Shown one piece after another: positions 14,343-19,258 of a stretch of DNA of 32,209 bases. The notes under the pieces are model-generated. The model was not told where the DNA came from and ran no database searches. It saw nothing but the letters and a program-made list of their open reading frames with translations. Source of the stretch: a virus; the IMG/VR virus record IMGVR_UViG_3300047546_001583, positions 1-32,209 of that record; one strand, written 5' to 3'. A program made the translations under genes and the position numbers. Position 1 is the stretch's first letter. Every line of letters starts with the position of its first letter.

Positions 14343-14418
14343 GCTACTTTAGCTGATGTGGTCATAGCGGCGGTCTGAAGAACCGTTGAAAGAGGTTCGA
14401 TTCCTCTAGGTAGCACCA
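14343..14418 (+). tRNA. tRNA-Phe (GAA)
   Basis: 76 bases. Acceptor GCTACTT with AGGTAGC, anticodon stem GCGGT/ACCGT with GAA in loop CTGAAGA, T stem AGAGG/CCTCT with loop TTCGATT, discriminator A, encoded CCA. Confidence 0.94.
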
Positions 14419-14426
14419 AAGTATTT

Positions 14427-14500
14427 CTGAGTGTATGATAGTGGTAGTCGCCGAGTTTTGGAAGCTCGTAGTGCAGGTTCGATTCCTGCCACTCAGACCA
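14427..14500 (+). tRNA. tRNA-Pro (TGG), first copy, with A37
   Basis: 74 bases. Acceptor CTGAGTG with CACTCAG and discriminator A, the C1-G72 pair expected for proline. Anticodon stem CGAGT/GCTCG, TGG in loop TTTGGAA, encoded CCA. Position 37 is A, while bacterial proline tRNAs normally have G37. A second TGG tRNA with G37 is at 17046. Confidence 0.9.
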
Positions 14501-14503
14501 AGT

Positions 14504-14715
14504 TTTGTAAGTGTCAGCAAGAGAAAGTCACGCTAGTAATGGTAAGTTCGAACTACCTAACTAGTAAAAGGGGACGGGTTCAACTCCCGGGGAATCGGAA
14601 GATTCCTGCAGATTGGTTGCTAACTGGACTAGTATCCCAAGTGACGTACCGAGTCCCGCTCGAGCTTGTTACACGGGTGAATGGTTGCTATAATGATGGA
14701 GCAACTACTTACAAA
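14504..14715 (+). ncRNA. Candidate structured RNA between tRNA-Pro and tRNA-Leu
   Basis: A 212-base gene-free stretch closed by a perfect 9-bp repeat: TTTGTAAGT 14504-14512 and ACTTACAAA 14707-14715. Inside, in order: CTAGT 14533-14537 with ACTAG 14560-14564 around GGTA/TACC; a T-arm-like hairpin CGGG-TTCAACT-CCCG (14575-14589); GGAATC-GGAA-GATTCC (14591-14606), a stem capped by a GNRA loop; and GTTGCT 14684-14689 with AGCAAC 14700-14705. No tRNA, tmRNA or intron core is recognised. It is a candidate new small RNA. Confidence 0.5.
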
Positions 14716-14723
14716 TTCAATAT

Positions 14724-14801
14724 GCCCCCATGGACAAATTGGTAAAGTCATCTCTCTCAAAAGGAGAAGTTCTCTCTGTTCGAATCAGAGTGGGGGTACC
14801 A
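14724..14801 (+). tRNA. tRNA-Leu (CAA) without long variable arm
   Basis: 78 bases. Acceptor GCCCCCA with TGGGGGT, D stem GAC/GTC, anticodon stem TCTCT/GGAGA with CAA at 14758-14760, T stem CTCTG/CAGAG with loop TTCGAAT, discriminator A, encoded CCA. The variable loop has only six bases, whereas bacterial leucine tRNAs have a long variable arm. Confidence 0.88.
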
Positions 14802-14805
14802 AATA

Positions 14806-14880
14806 GCTGATGTGGCACAGTGGTAGCGCACTTCCTTGGTAAGGAAGAGGTCGTGAGTTCGATACTCACCATCAGCACCA
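14806..14880 (+). tRNA. tRNA-Thr (GGT)
   Basis: 75 bases. Acceptor GCTGATG with CATCAGC, anticodon stem CTTCC/GGAAG with GGT in loop TTGGTAA, T stem GTGAG/CTCAC with loop TTCGATA, discriminator A, encoded CCA. Threonine also has a TGT tRNA at 16965. Confidence 0.95.
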
Positions 14881-14889
14881 AATAGCCAG

Positions 14890-14918
14890 TTGACATTAGG
14901 TTGGTCTTCAGATATAAT
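14890..14918 (+). promoter_or_regulatory. Consensus sigma-70 promoter inside the tRNA array
   Basis: TTGACA 14890-14895, 17-base spacer, TATAAT 14913-14918; both boxes perfect. Its spacer resembles that of the promoter at 10990 (TTGACATTAG and GGTCTT shared). Expected start near 14925, twelve bases before tRNA-Tyr. Confidence 0.88.
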
Positions 14919-14936
14919 GGGGACAAGAAAGAAAAA

Positions 14937-15024
14937 GGATGATGCCCCGGTCGGCGGTCTGTAAAACCGTTACCTTAAGAGATCGGAAGTCAGGTTCGTG
15001 GAGCGTTACCATCATCATCCACCA
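14937..15024 (+). tRNA. tRNA-Tyr (GTA), unusual D and T arms
   Basis: 88 bases, class II. Acceptor GGATGAT with ATCATCC, anticodon stem GCGGT/ACCGT with GTA in loop CTGTAAA, variable arm closed by ACCT/AGGT with a GGAA tip, discriminator A, encoded CCA. The D arm is very short (CC-CGGTC-GG). The T stem is best read as CGTGG/CCATC with loop AGCGTTA, which lacks the usual TTCGA. It may be a divergent functional tRNA or a decayed one. Confidence 0.72.
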
Positions 15025-15231
15025 AGATCCCGTTACTACTTTTCGTTAAAGTAGCGTTTGATTAGCGATAGAGATCCGGTGGCAGAAAACCGATAGCGGG
15101 GTGGGAATGAAGCACTCCCCAGACTCTGATAGGCAGAATCTCAACTGCACACAGACTTTGAATAAATGGAGATGGACAGAGTAACTGCTCAATCAAGGGC
15201 TGGTGTGGAAACCAGTAGCTTGTCCTAATTT
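15025..15231 (+). other. Gene-free structured spacer between tRNA-Tyr and tRNA-Asp
   Basis: 207 bases without a credible gene. It contains CTACTT-TTCGTTA-AAGTAG (hairpin at about 15036-15054), ACTCTG 15123-15128 with CAGAGT 15177-15182 enclosing GCAG/CTGC, and CTGGT 15200-15204 with ACCAG 15211-15215. A GTTACT/AGTAAC pair (15032-15037, 15180-15185) could close it but conflicts with another stem. It has the density of stems expected of a folded RNA, but no family is recognised. Confidence 0.4.
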
Positions 15232-15306
15232 GGTGCCAAAGTGTTCATGGACGCACGCGAGCTTGTCACGCTCGAAGAAGGAGATCGTTACTCCTTGGCA
15301 CCGCCA
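15232..15306 (+). tRNA. tRNA-Asp (GTC) with unusual T loop
   Basis: 75 bases. Acceptor GGTGCCA with TGGCACC and discriminator G are perfect; D stem GTGT/GCAC with GG in the loop; anticodon stem CGAGC/GCTCG with GTC at 15265-15267; T stem AGGAG/CTCCT; encoded CCA. All four stems pair fully, so the gene looks functional, yet the T loop is ATCGTTA instead of TTCGANN. Confidence 0.9.
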
Positions 15307-15311
15307 GGTTT

Positions 15312-15386
15312 GGCCAATTAGCTCAGGGGTAGAGCGGCGTCTTGATAAGGCGTAGGTCGGTGGTTCGAAACCACCATTGGCTACCA
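15312..15386 (+). tRNA. tRNA-Ile (GAT)
   Basis: 75 bases. Acceptor GGCCAAT with ATTGGCT, D arm AGCTCAGGGGTAGAGC, anticodon stem GCGTC/GGCGT with GAT in loop TTGATAA, T stem GGTGG/CCACC with loop TTCGAAA, discriminator A, encoded CCA. Confidence 0.95.
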
Positions 15387-15392
15387 AGTTTT

Positions 15393-15467
15393 GGGCTGTT
15401 AGTGATAATGGGAGCACGAGGCCTTTGCACGGCTTAGGTGGGAGTTCGATTCTCCCACGGTCCACCA
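15393..15467 (+). tRNA. tRNA-Ala (TGC)
   Basis: 75 bases. Acceptor GGGCTGT with ACGGTCC (contains the G3-U70 pair that marks alanine tRNAs), anticodon stem AGGCC/GGCTT with TGC in loop TTTGCAC, T stem TGGGA/TCCCA region with loop TTCGATT, discriminator A, encoded CCA. Confidence 0.94.
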
Positions 15468-15478
15468 AAAAGGGTATT

Positions 15479-15712
15479 ATGGATTATGTTTTAACATTTA
15501 CTGCTATGTTCTTTGTTGATATTGTTTTTGCCTACTACCTAAAAGCAGTGGGCGATGACAATCCAACCAGAGCTGGCTTTTGGGCAGCAGTGGTGACGTT
15601 ACTTAATGTTTTTGCTGTTATCAGTTACACAGAGAATCATTTTATGATTATTCCTGCTGTACTTGGTGCATTTGCTGGAACATATGTTGGTGTACGACAT
15701 AACAAAAGTTGA
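15479..15712 (+). CDS. Small membrane protein
   Basis: 77 residues with three hydrophobic stretches: the N-terminal MDYVLTFTAMFFVDIVFAYYL, the central FWAAVVTLLNVFAVISY and IIPAVLGAFAGTYVGV near the end. This predicts three membrane segments. I recall similar small membrane proteins in T4-like phages with no assigned role. ATG 15479 lies shortly after the tRNA-Ala CCA; a longer frame running back into the tRNAs is rejected. The stop region overlaps the -35 of the next promoter. Confidence 0.75.
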   Translation: MDYVLTFTAMFFVDIVFAYYLKAVGDDNPTRAGFWAAVVTLLNVFAVISYTENHFMIIPAVLGAFAGTYVGVRHNKS

Positions 15713-15737
15713 CTCGCGTTGATTGGTCGCGTATAAT
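15709..15737 (+). promoter_or_regulatory. Sigma-70 promoter for tRNA-Glu
   Basis: TTGACT 15709-15714, 17-base spacer, TATAAT 15732-15737. An 8-bp inverted repeat, TGATTGGT 15720-15727 and ACCAATCA 15748-15755, straddles the -10 and the expected start (near 15744). Confidence 0.8.
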
Positions 15738-15758
15738 AAGAAAAGTAACCAATCACTT

Positions 15759-15833
15759 GCTCCGGTCGTCTATCGGTTAGGACGCTGCCCTTTCAAGGCG
15801 GAAAGAGGGGTTCGACTCCCCTTCGGAGTACCA
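15759..15833 (+). tRNA. tRNA-Glu (TTC)
   Basis: 75 bases. Acceptor GCTCCGG with TCGGAGT, anticodon stem CTGCC/GGCGG with TTC in loop CTTTCAA, T stem AGGGG/CCCCT with loop TTCGACT, discriminator A, encoded CCA. The next base begins the structured element 15834-15975. Confidence 0.95.
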
Positions 15834-15975
15834 TTTGTTTAGTGCTATCAAGGTATCGTCATAGGACGCTATGACTATGCGGGTCCAACCGGCCGGGAAC
15901 GGATCCTGACATAACTGCATCGGCTTTGACTAGGAAGCACCTAACGTCTAAATTTGCACGATAGCACTAAACAAA
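15834..15975 (+). ncRNA. Candidate 142-base structured RNA fused to the 3' end of tRNA-Glu
   Basis: It starts directly after the CCA of tRNA-Glu. TTTGTTTAGTGCTATC (15834-15849) and GATAGCACTAAACAAA (15960-15975) form a perfect 16-bp terminal stem. Inside are GTCATAG-GACG-CTATGAC (15858-15875), GGGTCC with GGATCC around a CCGGCCGG core (about 15880-15905), and GAC-TAGG-AAGCA-CCTA-AC-GTC (about 15928-15948). This gives a multi-branched fold. It would be co-transcribed with tRNA-Glu and freed when the tRNA 3' end is trimmed. No coding frame or known RNA family is recognised. Confidence 0.6.
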
Positions 15976-15991
15976 TAGTAAGGAGTAAAAA

Positions 15992-16849
15992 ATGAAAGTA
16001 GCATTGGCCAGTGATATCCATTTGGAGTTTGGACCGATATCATTGGAGAATACAGAGGGTGCAGATGTCCTGATTCTTTCAGGTGACATTTGTGTTGCTA
16101 AAGATTTAATGAAATGGGATGACTATGGAATATTCGACAGGTTTGACCGCTCTAGTACAATCCATAGGTTCTTTCAAGAATGCTGTCTACGATTCCCTCA
16201 TGTTATCTACATCATGGGAAACCATGAACATTATCACGGTGATTATGCTGACACTATTACAACTCTTCGTAATCGGCTTGGTTATCTATACAATCTTCAC
16301 ATTTTAGATAAAGAGATGGTTCAGTTAGGCGGTGTATCATTTATTGGTGGTACACTGTGGACTGATATGAACAAGGAAGATTCAATCACATTACTTCACA
16401 TGAAAGGCATGATGAATGATTTTCGTTGTGTTGAGAATGGTAACAAGCCTACAAGACGTATGTCCCTCAAAGATGGTGAAGAGTATGAGTACAAAGCTCC
16501 GTTCACACCAGAAGACGCTGTTGTAGATCATAAGCAAATGATTGAGTACATTCGTTTGATGATTGAAGGTAAGTACGATCAGAAGTTTGTTGTTGTTGGC
16601 CATCACTCTCCGAGCAAGGCATCAACTCATCCACGTTATGCGGATGAAGTAATTATGAACGGTGGATATAGTTCAGATTTGTCTGAATTTATTCTTGACC
16701 ATCCACAGATCAAATTGTGGACACATGGTCACACCCATCATAAGTTTGATTATATGATCGGTAGCACACGTATAGTGTGTAATCCGAGAGGATATATAAA
16801 CTATGAGCCCGAAGCTGATAAATTCGAGTTACAGTTTATAGAAGTTTAA
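15992..16849 (+). CDS. Calcineurin-like metallophosphoesterase
   Basis: 285 residues. Metallophosphoesterase motifs are complete: SDIHLEF (about residue 7), LSGDI (about 30), MGNHEHY (about 75), VGHHSPS (about 206) and HGHTHH (about 249). It should be a two-metal phosphatase or nuclease; the substrate is unknown. It differs from gp47 and is not a duplicate of it. AAGGAG precedes the ATG. It sits between two structured elements of the tRNA array. Confidence 0.88.
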   Translation: MKVALASDIHLEFGPISLENTEGADVLILSGDICVAKDLMKWDDYGIFDRFDRSSTIHRFFQECCLRFPHVIYIMGNHEHYHGDYADTITTLRNRLGYLYNLHILDKEMVQLGGVSFIGGTLWTDMNKEDSITLLHMKGMMNDFRCVENGNKPTRRMSLKDGEEYEYKAPFTPEDAVVDHKQMIEYIRLMIEGKYDQKFVVVGHHSPSKASTHPRYADEVIMNGGYSSDLSEFILDHPQIKLWTHGHTHHKFDYMIGSTRIVCNPRGYINYEPEADKFELQFIEV

Positions 16850-16855
16850 GTCCTT

Positions 16856-16955
16856 GTATAGCGCATTGCTCCGGTAGAGCAATCTAGGTGAAGGCGGCGG
16901 ACTGTTAATCCGTGAAGCTTGGTTCGAATCCAAGTACCGGAGCAATGCGCTATAC
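16856..16955 (+). repeat. Perfect 21-bp inverted repeat enclosing a tRNA-Asn
   Basis: Arms are 16856-16876 and 16935-16955, complementary at every position. The inner seven pairs are the acceptor stem of tRNA-Asn; the outer fourteen (starting GTATAGCGCATTGC) extend it. The 5' arm can instead fold alone, TTGCTC 16866-16871 with GAGCAA 16877-16882, which would break the long stem. Confidence 0.85.
16870..16942 (+). tRNA. tRNA-Asn (GTT) without encoded CCA, inside a long stem
   Basis: Acceptor TCCGGTA with TACCGGA, anticodon stem GCGGA/TCCGT with GTT at 16904-16906, T stem CTTGG/CCAAG with loop TTCGAAT, G73. The D stem is weak (two pairs). G73 is followed by CAA, not CCA, and is itself paired with C16869 in the extended stem. 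All other tRNAs here encode CCA. It may be a tRNA needing special processing, or a tRNA-like RNA. Confidence 0.75.
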
Positions 16956-16964
16956 TACAAATTA

Positions 16965-17038
16965 GCCCTATTAGTATAATGGTATTACTCCGGTTTTGTA
17001 ATCCGGCTACGGCAGTTCGATTCTGTCATGGGGCACCA
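16965..17038 (+). tRNA. tRNA-Thr (TGT)
   Basis: 74 bases. Acceptor GCCCTAT with ATGGGGC, TGT at 16997-16999 in loop TTTGTAA, T loop TTCGATT, discriminator A, encoded CCA. The anticodon stem CCGGT/TCCGG has a T-T mismatch next to the loop. Confidence 0.9.
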
Positions 17039-17045
17039 TTAATAT

Positions 17046-17122
17046 CCGTGTGTAGCTCAGCCTGGTAGAGCTCCTGGTTTGGGACCAGGTGGTCGCATGT
17101 TCGAATCGTGTCACACGGACCA
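17046..17122 (+). tRNA. tRNA-Pro (TGG), second copy, with G37
   Basis: 77 bases. Acceptor CCGTGTG with CACACGG and A73, D arm GCTCAGCCTGGTAGAGC, anticodon stem CCTGG/CCAGG with TGG in loop TTTGGGA, encoded CCA. It has the usual G37 and is the more canonical of the two proline tRNAs. Confidence 0.95.
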
Positions 17123-17132
17123 CTTTATTATT

Positions 17133-17209
17133 GCCCCGGTGACGGAATTGGTATACGTGTTGGTCTTAGAAACCAAATTTTAGGAGTTCGAGTCTCCTCT
17201 GGGGCACCA
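17133..17209 (+). tRNA. tRNA-Leu (TAG) without long variable arm
   Basis: 77 bases. Acceptor GCCCCGG with CTGGGGC, anticodon stem TTGGT/ACCAA with TAG at 17167-17169, T stem AGGAG/CTCCT with loop TTCGAGT, discriminator A, encoded CCA. The variable loop is only about five bases (ATTTT). Confidence 0.92.
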
Positions 17210-17218
17210 ATTAAATAA

Positions 17219-17293
17219 GCCTGGATAGCTCAGGGGTAGAGCGCCCTCCTTACAAGTGGGATGTCCGCGGTTCGAAACCGTGTCCAGGTACCA
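17219..17293 (+). tRNA. tRNA-Val (TAC)
   Basis: 75 bases. Acceptor GCCTGGA with TCCAGGT, D arm AGCTCAGGGGTAGAGC, TAC in loop CTTACAA, T stem CGCGG/CCGTG with loop TTCGAAA, discriminator A, encoded CCA. The anticodon stem CCCTC/GTGGG has one T-T mismatch. Confidence 0.93.
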
Positions 17294-17294
17294 G

Positions 17295-17323
17295 TTGACT
17301 AGTGTGATTGTTCTCTATATAAT
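17295..17323 (+). promoter_or_regulatory. Sigma-70 promoter placed for direct start at a tRNA 5' end
   Basis: TTGACT 17295-17300, 17-base spacer, TATAAT 17318-17323. Six bases follow, then tRNA-Leu (TAA) begins at 17330 with G, exactly where the RNA should start. GTGATT 17304-17309 and AATCAC 17321-17326 form an inverted repeat around the -10. Confidence 0.85.
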
Positions 17324-17329
17324 CACGTT

Positions 17330-17406
17330 GTGGGTATGATGTAATTGGTAAACGTACGTGACTTAAAATCACGGTTCTGTGGGTTCGAGTCCCACTACCC
17401 ACACCA
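17330..17406 (+). tRNA. tRNA-Leu (TAA) without long variable arm
   Basis: 77 bases. Acceptor GTGGGTA with TACCCAC, anticodon stem CGTGA/TCACG with TAA at 17364-17366, T stem GTGGG/CCCAC with loop TTCGAGT, discriminator A, encoded CCA. The variable loop has five bases (GTTCT). It starts at the predicted transcription start. Confidence 0.93.
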
Positions 17407-17419
17407 CAGAGGAGTAATA

Positions 17420-17626
17420 ATGACTGATATGAAACTATCGCGTGAGCAGATTAAGAAGTTTGTTGAAATATATGAACACTTCCATGAGATCCAACACTTC
17501 ACTGTACAGTGTCTTGATGATGGTAAGATATCTATTACATTCAATCTAGATGATGTCGAACTCGTCAAAGATCAAACAAACGAACAATATTCAAAAGAGT
17601 TTGTTCTAGACTCTAAACTAAATTAA
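17420..17626 (+). CDS. Hypothetical small protein
   Basis: 68 residues with GGAG at 17411-17414 and ATG 17420. N-terminal helix (SREQIKKFVEIYEHFHEIQ) then a short beta part (FTVQCLDDGKISITFNLDDVEL). No family recognised. It is flanked by tRNA-Leu and tRNA-Arg. Confidence 0.65.
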   Translation: MTDMKLSREQIKKFVEIYEHFHEIQHFTVQCLDDGKISITFNLDDVELVKDQTNEQYSKEFVLDSKLN

Positions 17627-17642
17627 AACCAGTAAATTAATT

Positions 17643-17717
17643 CCGGCTTTCGTATAATGGATAATACAAAAGGCTTCTACCCTTTGAATGTGGGTTCGAT
17701 TCCTGCAGGCCGGACCA
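17643..17717 (+). tRNA. tRNA-Arg (TCT)
   Basis: 75 bases. Acceptor CCGGCTT with AGGCCGG, D stem GTAT/ATAC, anticodon stem AAAGG/CCTTT with TCT in loop CTTCTAC, T loop TTCGATT, discriminator A, encoded CCA. It reads the AGA/AGG codons that are frequent in this AT-rich phage. Confidence 0.93.
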
Positions 17718-17732
17718 GTATTAGGAGCTCAG

Positions 17733-17843
17733 ATGTCAGATGGTGGTAAAGGGTCTAAGCAAAGACCAACAGATAAAAAGAAGTACGACGAAAACTACGA
17801 TAAGATTTTCGGTAAGAATAAACCAAAAGAGAAAAAAGAATAA
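17733..17843 (+). CDS. Very small basic phage protein
   Basis: 36 residues: MSDGGKGSKQRPTDKKKYDE, then NYDKIFGKNKPKEKKE. Short proteins of the form SDGGKGSxxRP...YDENYDKIFG recur in T4-like phages, which supports a real gene. AGGAG lies at 17723-17727. Function unknown; the charge suggests nucleic-acid binding. Confidence 0.75.
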   Translation: MSDGGKGSKQRPTDKKKYDENYDKIFGKNKPKEKKE

Positions 17844-17861
17844 CTTTGACCAGAGTTGAAA

Positions 17862-18452
17862 ATGATAGAACATAAAATAAACAAAAAGAATAACTTCATT
17901 GCAGGATTTTATTCTGATAAGTTAGATTTGTGTGATACTATTGTTGAAAAGTTTCATCAAAATGATAATATAATTAAAGGGCATATCATTCAAGACAATA
18001 ATGTTGTAGTAGATAAGAGATACAAAGACTGCGATGAGGTGAGTTTCAATTCAATGGAACTTACAATTAATGATCAATATATTACTGAGATATTGTCGCC
18101 TTGTATGCAGCAATATAAATTAAAGTATCCTTACAGCTTTCATTATTTTAGTTCATACGGAATAAAAACAGCACCTAACATTCAACACTATTTGCCTGGT
18201 GGAGGATTCCATGCTTGGCATACAGAAAGAATGTCGAAGAATGTAATAACAAGACATCTGGTCTTTATGACATATCTGAATGATGTAACAGACAAGGGAG
18301 AGACGGAGTTCTTTCATCAAAAACTCAAAGTAAAACCTGAGAAAGGGCTTACTCTGATTTGGCCAGTAGACTGGACATTTACTCATAGAGGAATTGCATC
18401 ACCATCACAAGACAAATATATCATCACTGGATGGTATGATTCAGTTGGTTAA
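17862..18452 (+). CDS. 2-oxoglutarate/Fe(II) oxygenase, prolyl-4-hydroxylase-like
   Basis: 196 residues. The C-terminal half carries the jelly-roll core: HYLPGGGFHAWHTE (about residues 109-122), RHLVFMTYLND, GETEFFHQ, then LTLIWPVDWTFTHRG and KYIITGWY. The likely iron ligands are H and E in WHTE (an HxE variant of HxD) and the later H in THRG, with the Lys or Arg near the end for 2-oxoglutarate. T4-like marine phages often carry such enzymes; substrate unknown (protein or DNA base). ATG 17862 is preferred over an upstream TTG. Confidence 0.85.
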   Translation: MIEHKINKKNNFIAGFYSDKLDLCDTIVEKFHQNDNIIKGHIIQDNNVVVDKRYKDCDEVSFNSMELTINDQYITEILSPCMQQYKLKYPYSFHYFSSYGIKTAPNIQHYLPGGGFHAWHTERMSKNVITRHLVFMTYLNDVTDKGETEFFHQKLKVKPEKGLTLIWPVDWTFTHRGIASPSQDKYIITGWYDSVG

Positions 18453-18457
18453 TTGAC

Positions 18458-18531
18458 GCGGGGTTGGCATAGTGGTTGTGTTCTAGCCTTCCAAGCTAGC
18501 TAGAGGAGTTCGAATCTCCTACCCCGCTCCA
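18458..18531 (+). tRNA. tRNA-Gly (TCC)
   Basis: 74 bases. Acceptor GCGGGGT with ACCCCGC, D arm GCATAGTGGTTGTGT, anticodon stem CTAGC/GCTAG with TCC in loop CTTCCAA, T stem AGGAG/CTCCT with loop TTCGAAT, discriminator T, encoded CCA. Last tRNA of the region, five bases after the oxygenase stop. Confidence 0.95.
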
Positions 18532-18583
18532 TTCTTTCCTATTACTAAGATAGAAACAATTAATCAAAATTATAACGCGATAC

Positions 18584-18606
18584 AGTATACATATTAATGG
18601 TATACT
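18584..18606 (+). promoter_or_regulatory. Inverted repeat before rubrerythrin
   Basis: AGTATAC 18584-18590 and GTATACT 18600-18606 are perfect complements, ending just before AAGGAG and the rubrerythrin ATG. It could be an operator or a leader hairpin. No clear -35/-10 pair is seen in 18532-18620. Confidence 0.4.
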
Positions 18607-18620
18607 AACAAGGAGATACA

Positions 18621-19085
18621 ATGCCATTTGAAAAAGTTTCAATCACACTGAACAATCTTGCTAGCGCATTTGCTGGTGAGAGTCAGGCTCATGTAAAGTA
18701 TCGCTACTTTGCAAAGATTGCAAGAGAAGAAGGGTTTGAAGAAGTTGCAAAACACTTTGAACACACAGCAGACCAAGAGTTGCTCCATGCGTGGGGTCAC
18801 TTGGAATTGCTTGCCGGTAAACTGACTACAAAGGAATGTTTGCAAAAAGCAATTGACGGAGAGACAGAAGAATACACCTATATGTACCCCAAGATGGTTG
18901 AAGAAGCAAACAAAGAAGGCAACCAAATTGCTCTCAATGAATTCAGAAACCAAATTATCGAGAGTGCAGAGCATGCTGAACAGTTTAAGCAAGTACTTGC
19001 AAAGGCAGAAAAGAGATTTGCTGCACTAGCCAAGATTGAAAAACGTCATGCAGCTGCATATGAACAAGTACTGGAAACACTATAA
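18621..19085 (+). CDS. Rubrerythrin diiron protein
   Basis: 154 residues, a four-helix ferritin-like domain. Diiron ligand motifs are visible: GESQAHVKY (about residues 19-27), EHTADQELLHAWGH (about 47-60), DGETEEYTYMYP (about 85) and IIESAEHAEQF (about 113-123). Rubrerythrin reduces hydrogen peroxide. The usual C-terminal rubredoxin domain is absent; a separate rubredoxin-like gene follows 174 bases downstream. The three genes overlap by a single base each (TAATG) and form one operon. Confidence 0.93.
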   Translation: MPFEKVSITLNNLASAFAGESQAHVKYRYFAKIAREEGFEEVAKHFEHTADQELLHAWGHLELLAGKLTTKECLQKAIDGETEEYTYMYPKMVEEANKEGNQIALNEFRNQIIESAEHAEQFKQVLAKAEKRFAALAKIEKRHAAAYEQVLETL

Positions 19086-19258
19086 TGGAAACTCATAAAA
19101 GAACGATTGCAAGAGCAATCAGCTGGAGAATCGTGGCCACATTGGTTACAGCAATCTGGACAGGTCTTAGCGGTGCAATTGTAATCAACATCTTTATGAC
19201 GCTTGCACACTATATTCACGAAAGACTTTGGTTGAAAATAGATTGGGAGAAAGAATAA
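19085..19258 (+). CDS. DUF2061-like small membrane protein
   Basis: 57 residues. It reads HKRTIARAISWRIVATLVTAI, then a hydrophobic segment and YIHERLWLKIDW. The SWR...T pattern and the ending with HERLW are typical of DUF2061, a small bacterial membrane protein family with one or two membrane segments and unknown role. It begins in the rubrerythrin stop and ends in the rubredoxin start, so it is translated with both. Confidence 0.85.
   Translation: METHKRTIARAISWRIVATLVTAIWTGLSGAIVINIFMTLAHYIHERLWLKIDWEKE

Noticed and set aside
14560-14600. tmRNA 3' end, because of GGTTCAACTCCCG
   Set aside because: No tmRNA 5' end, tag frame or following CCA is present, so only the T-arm likeness remains.
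14504-14715. Group I intron
   Set aside because: No P/Q/R/S core elements were recognised, and the flanking tRNAs are each complete.
14431-14745. Open frame of 104 codons across tRNA genes
   Set aside because: It runs through tRNA-Pro and into tRNA-Leu and the structured spacer; base pairing explains the sequence better.
15193-15468. Minus-strand open frame over three tRNAs
   Set aside because: It is the complement of tRNA-Asp, -Ile and -Ala, and the whole window is otherwise coded on the + strand.
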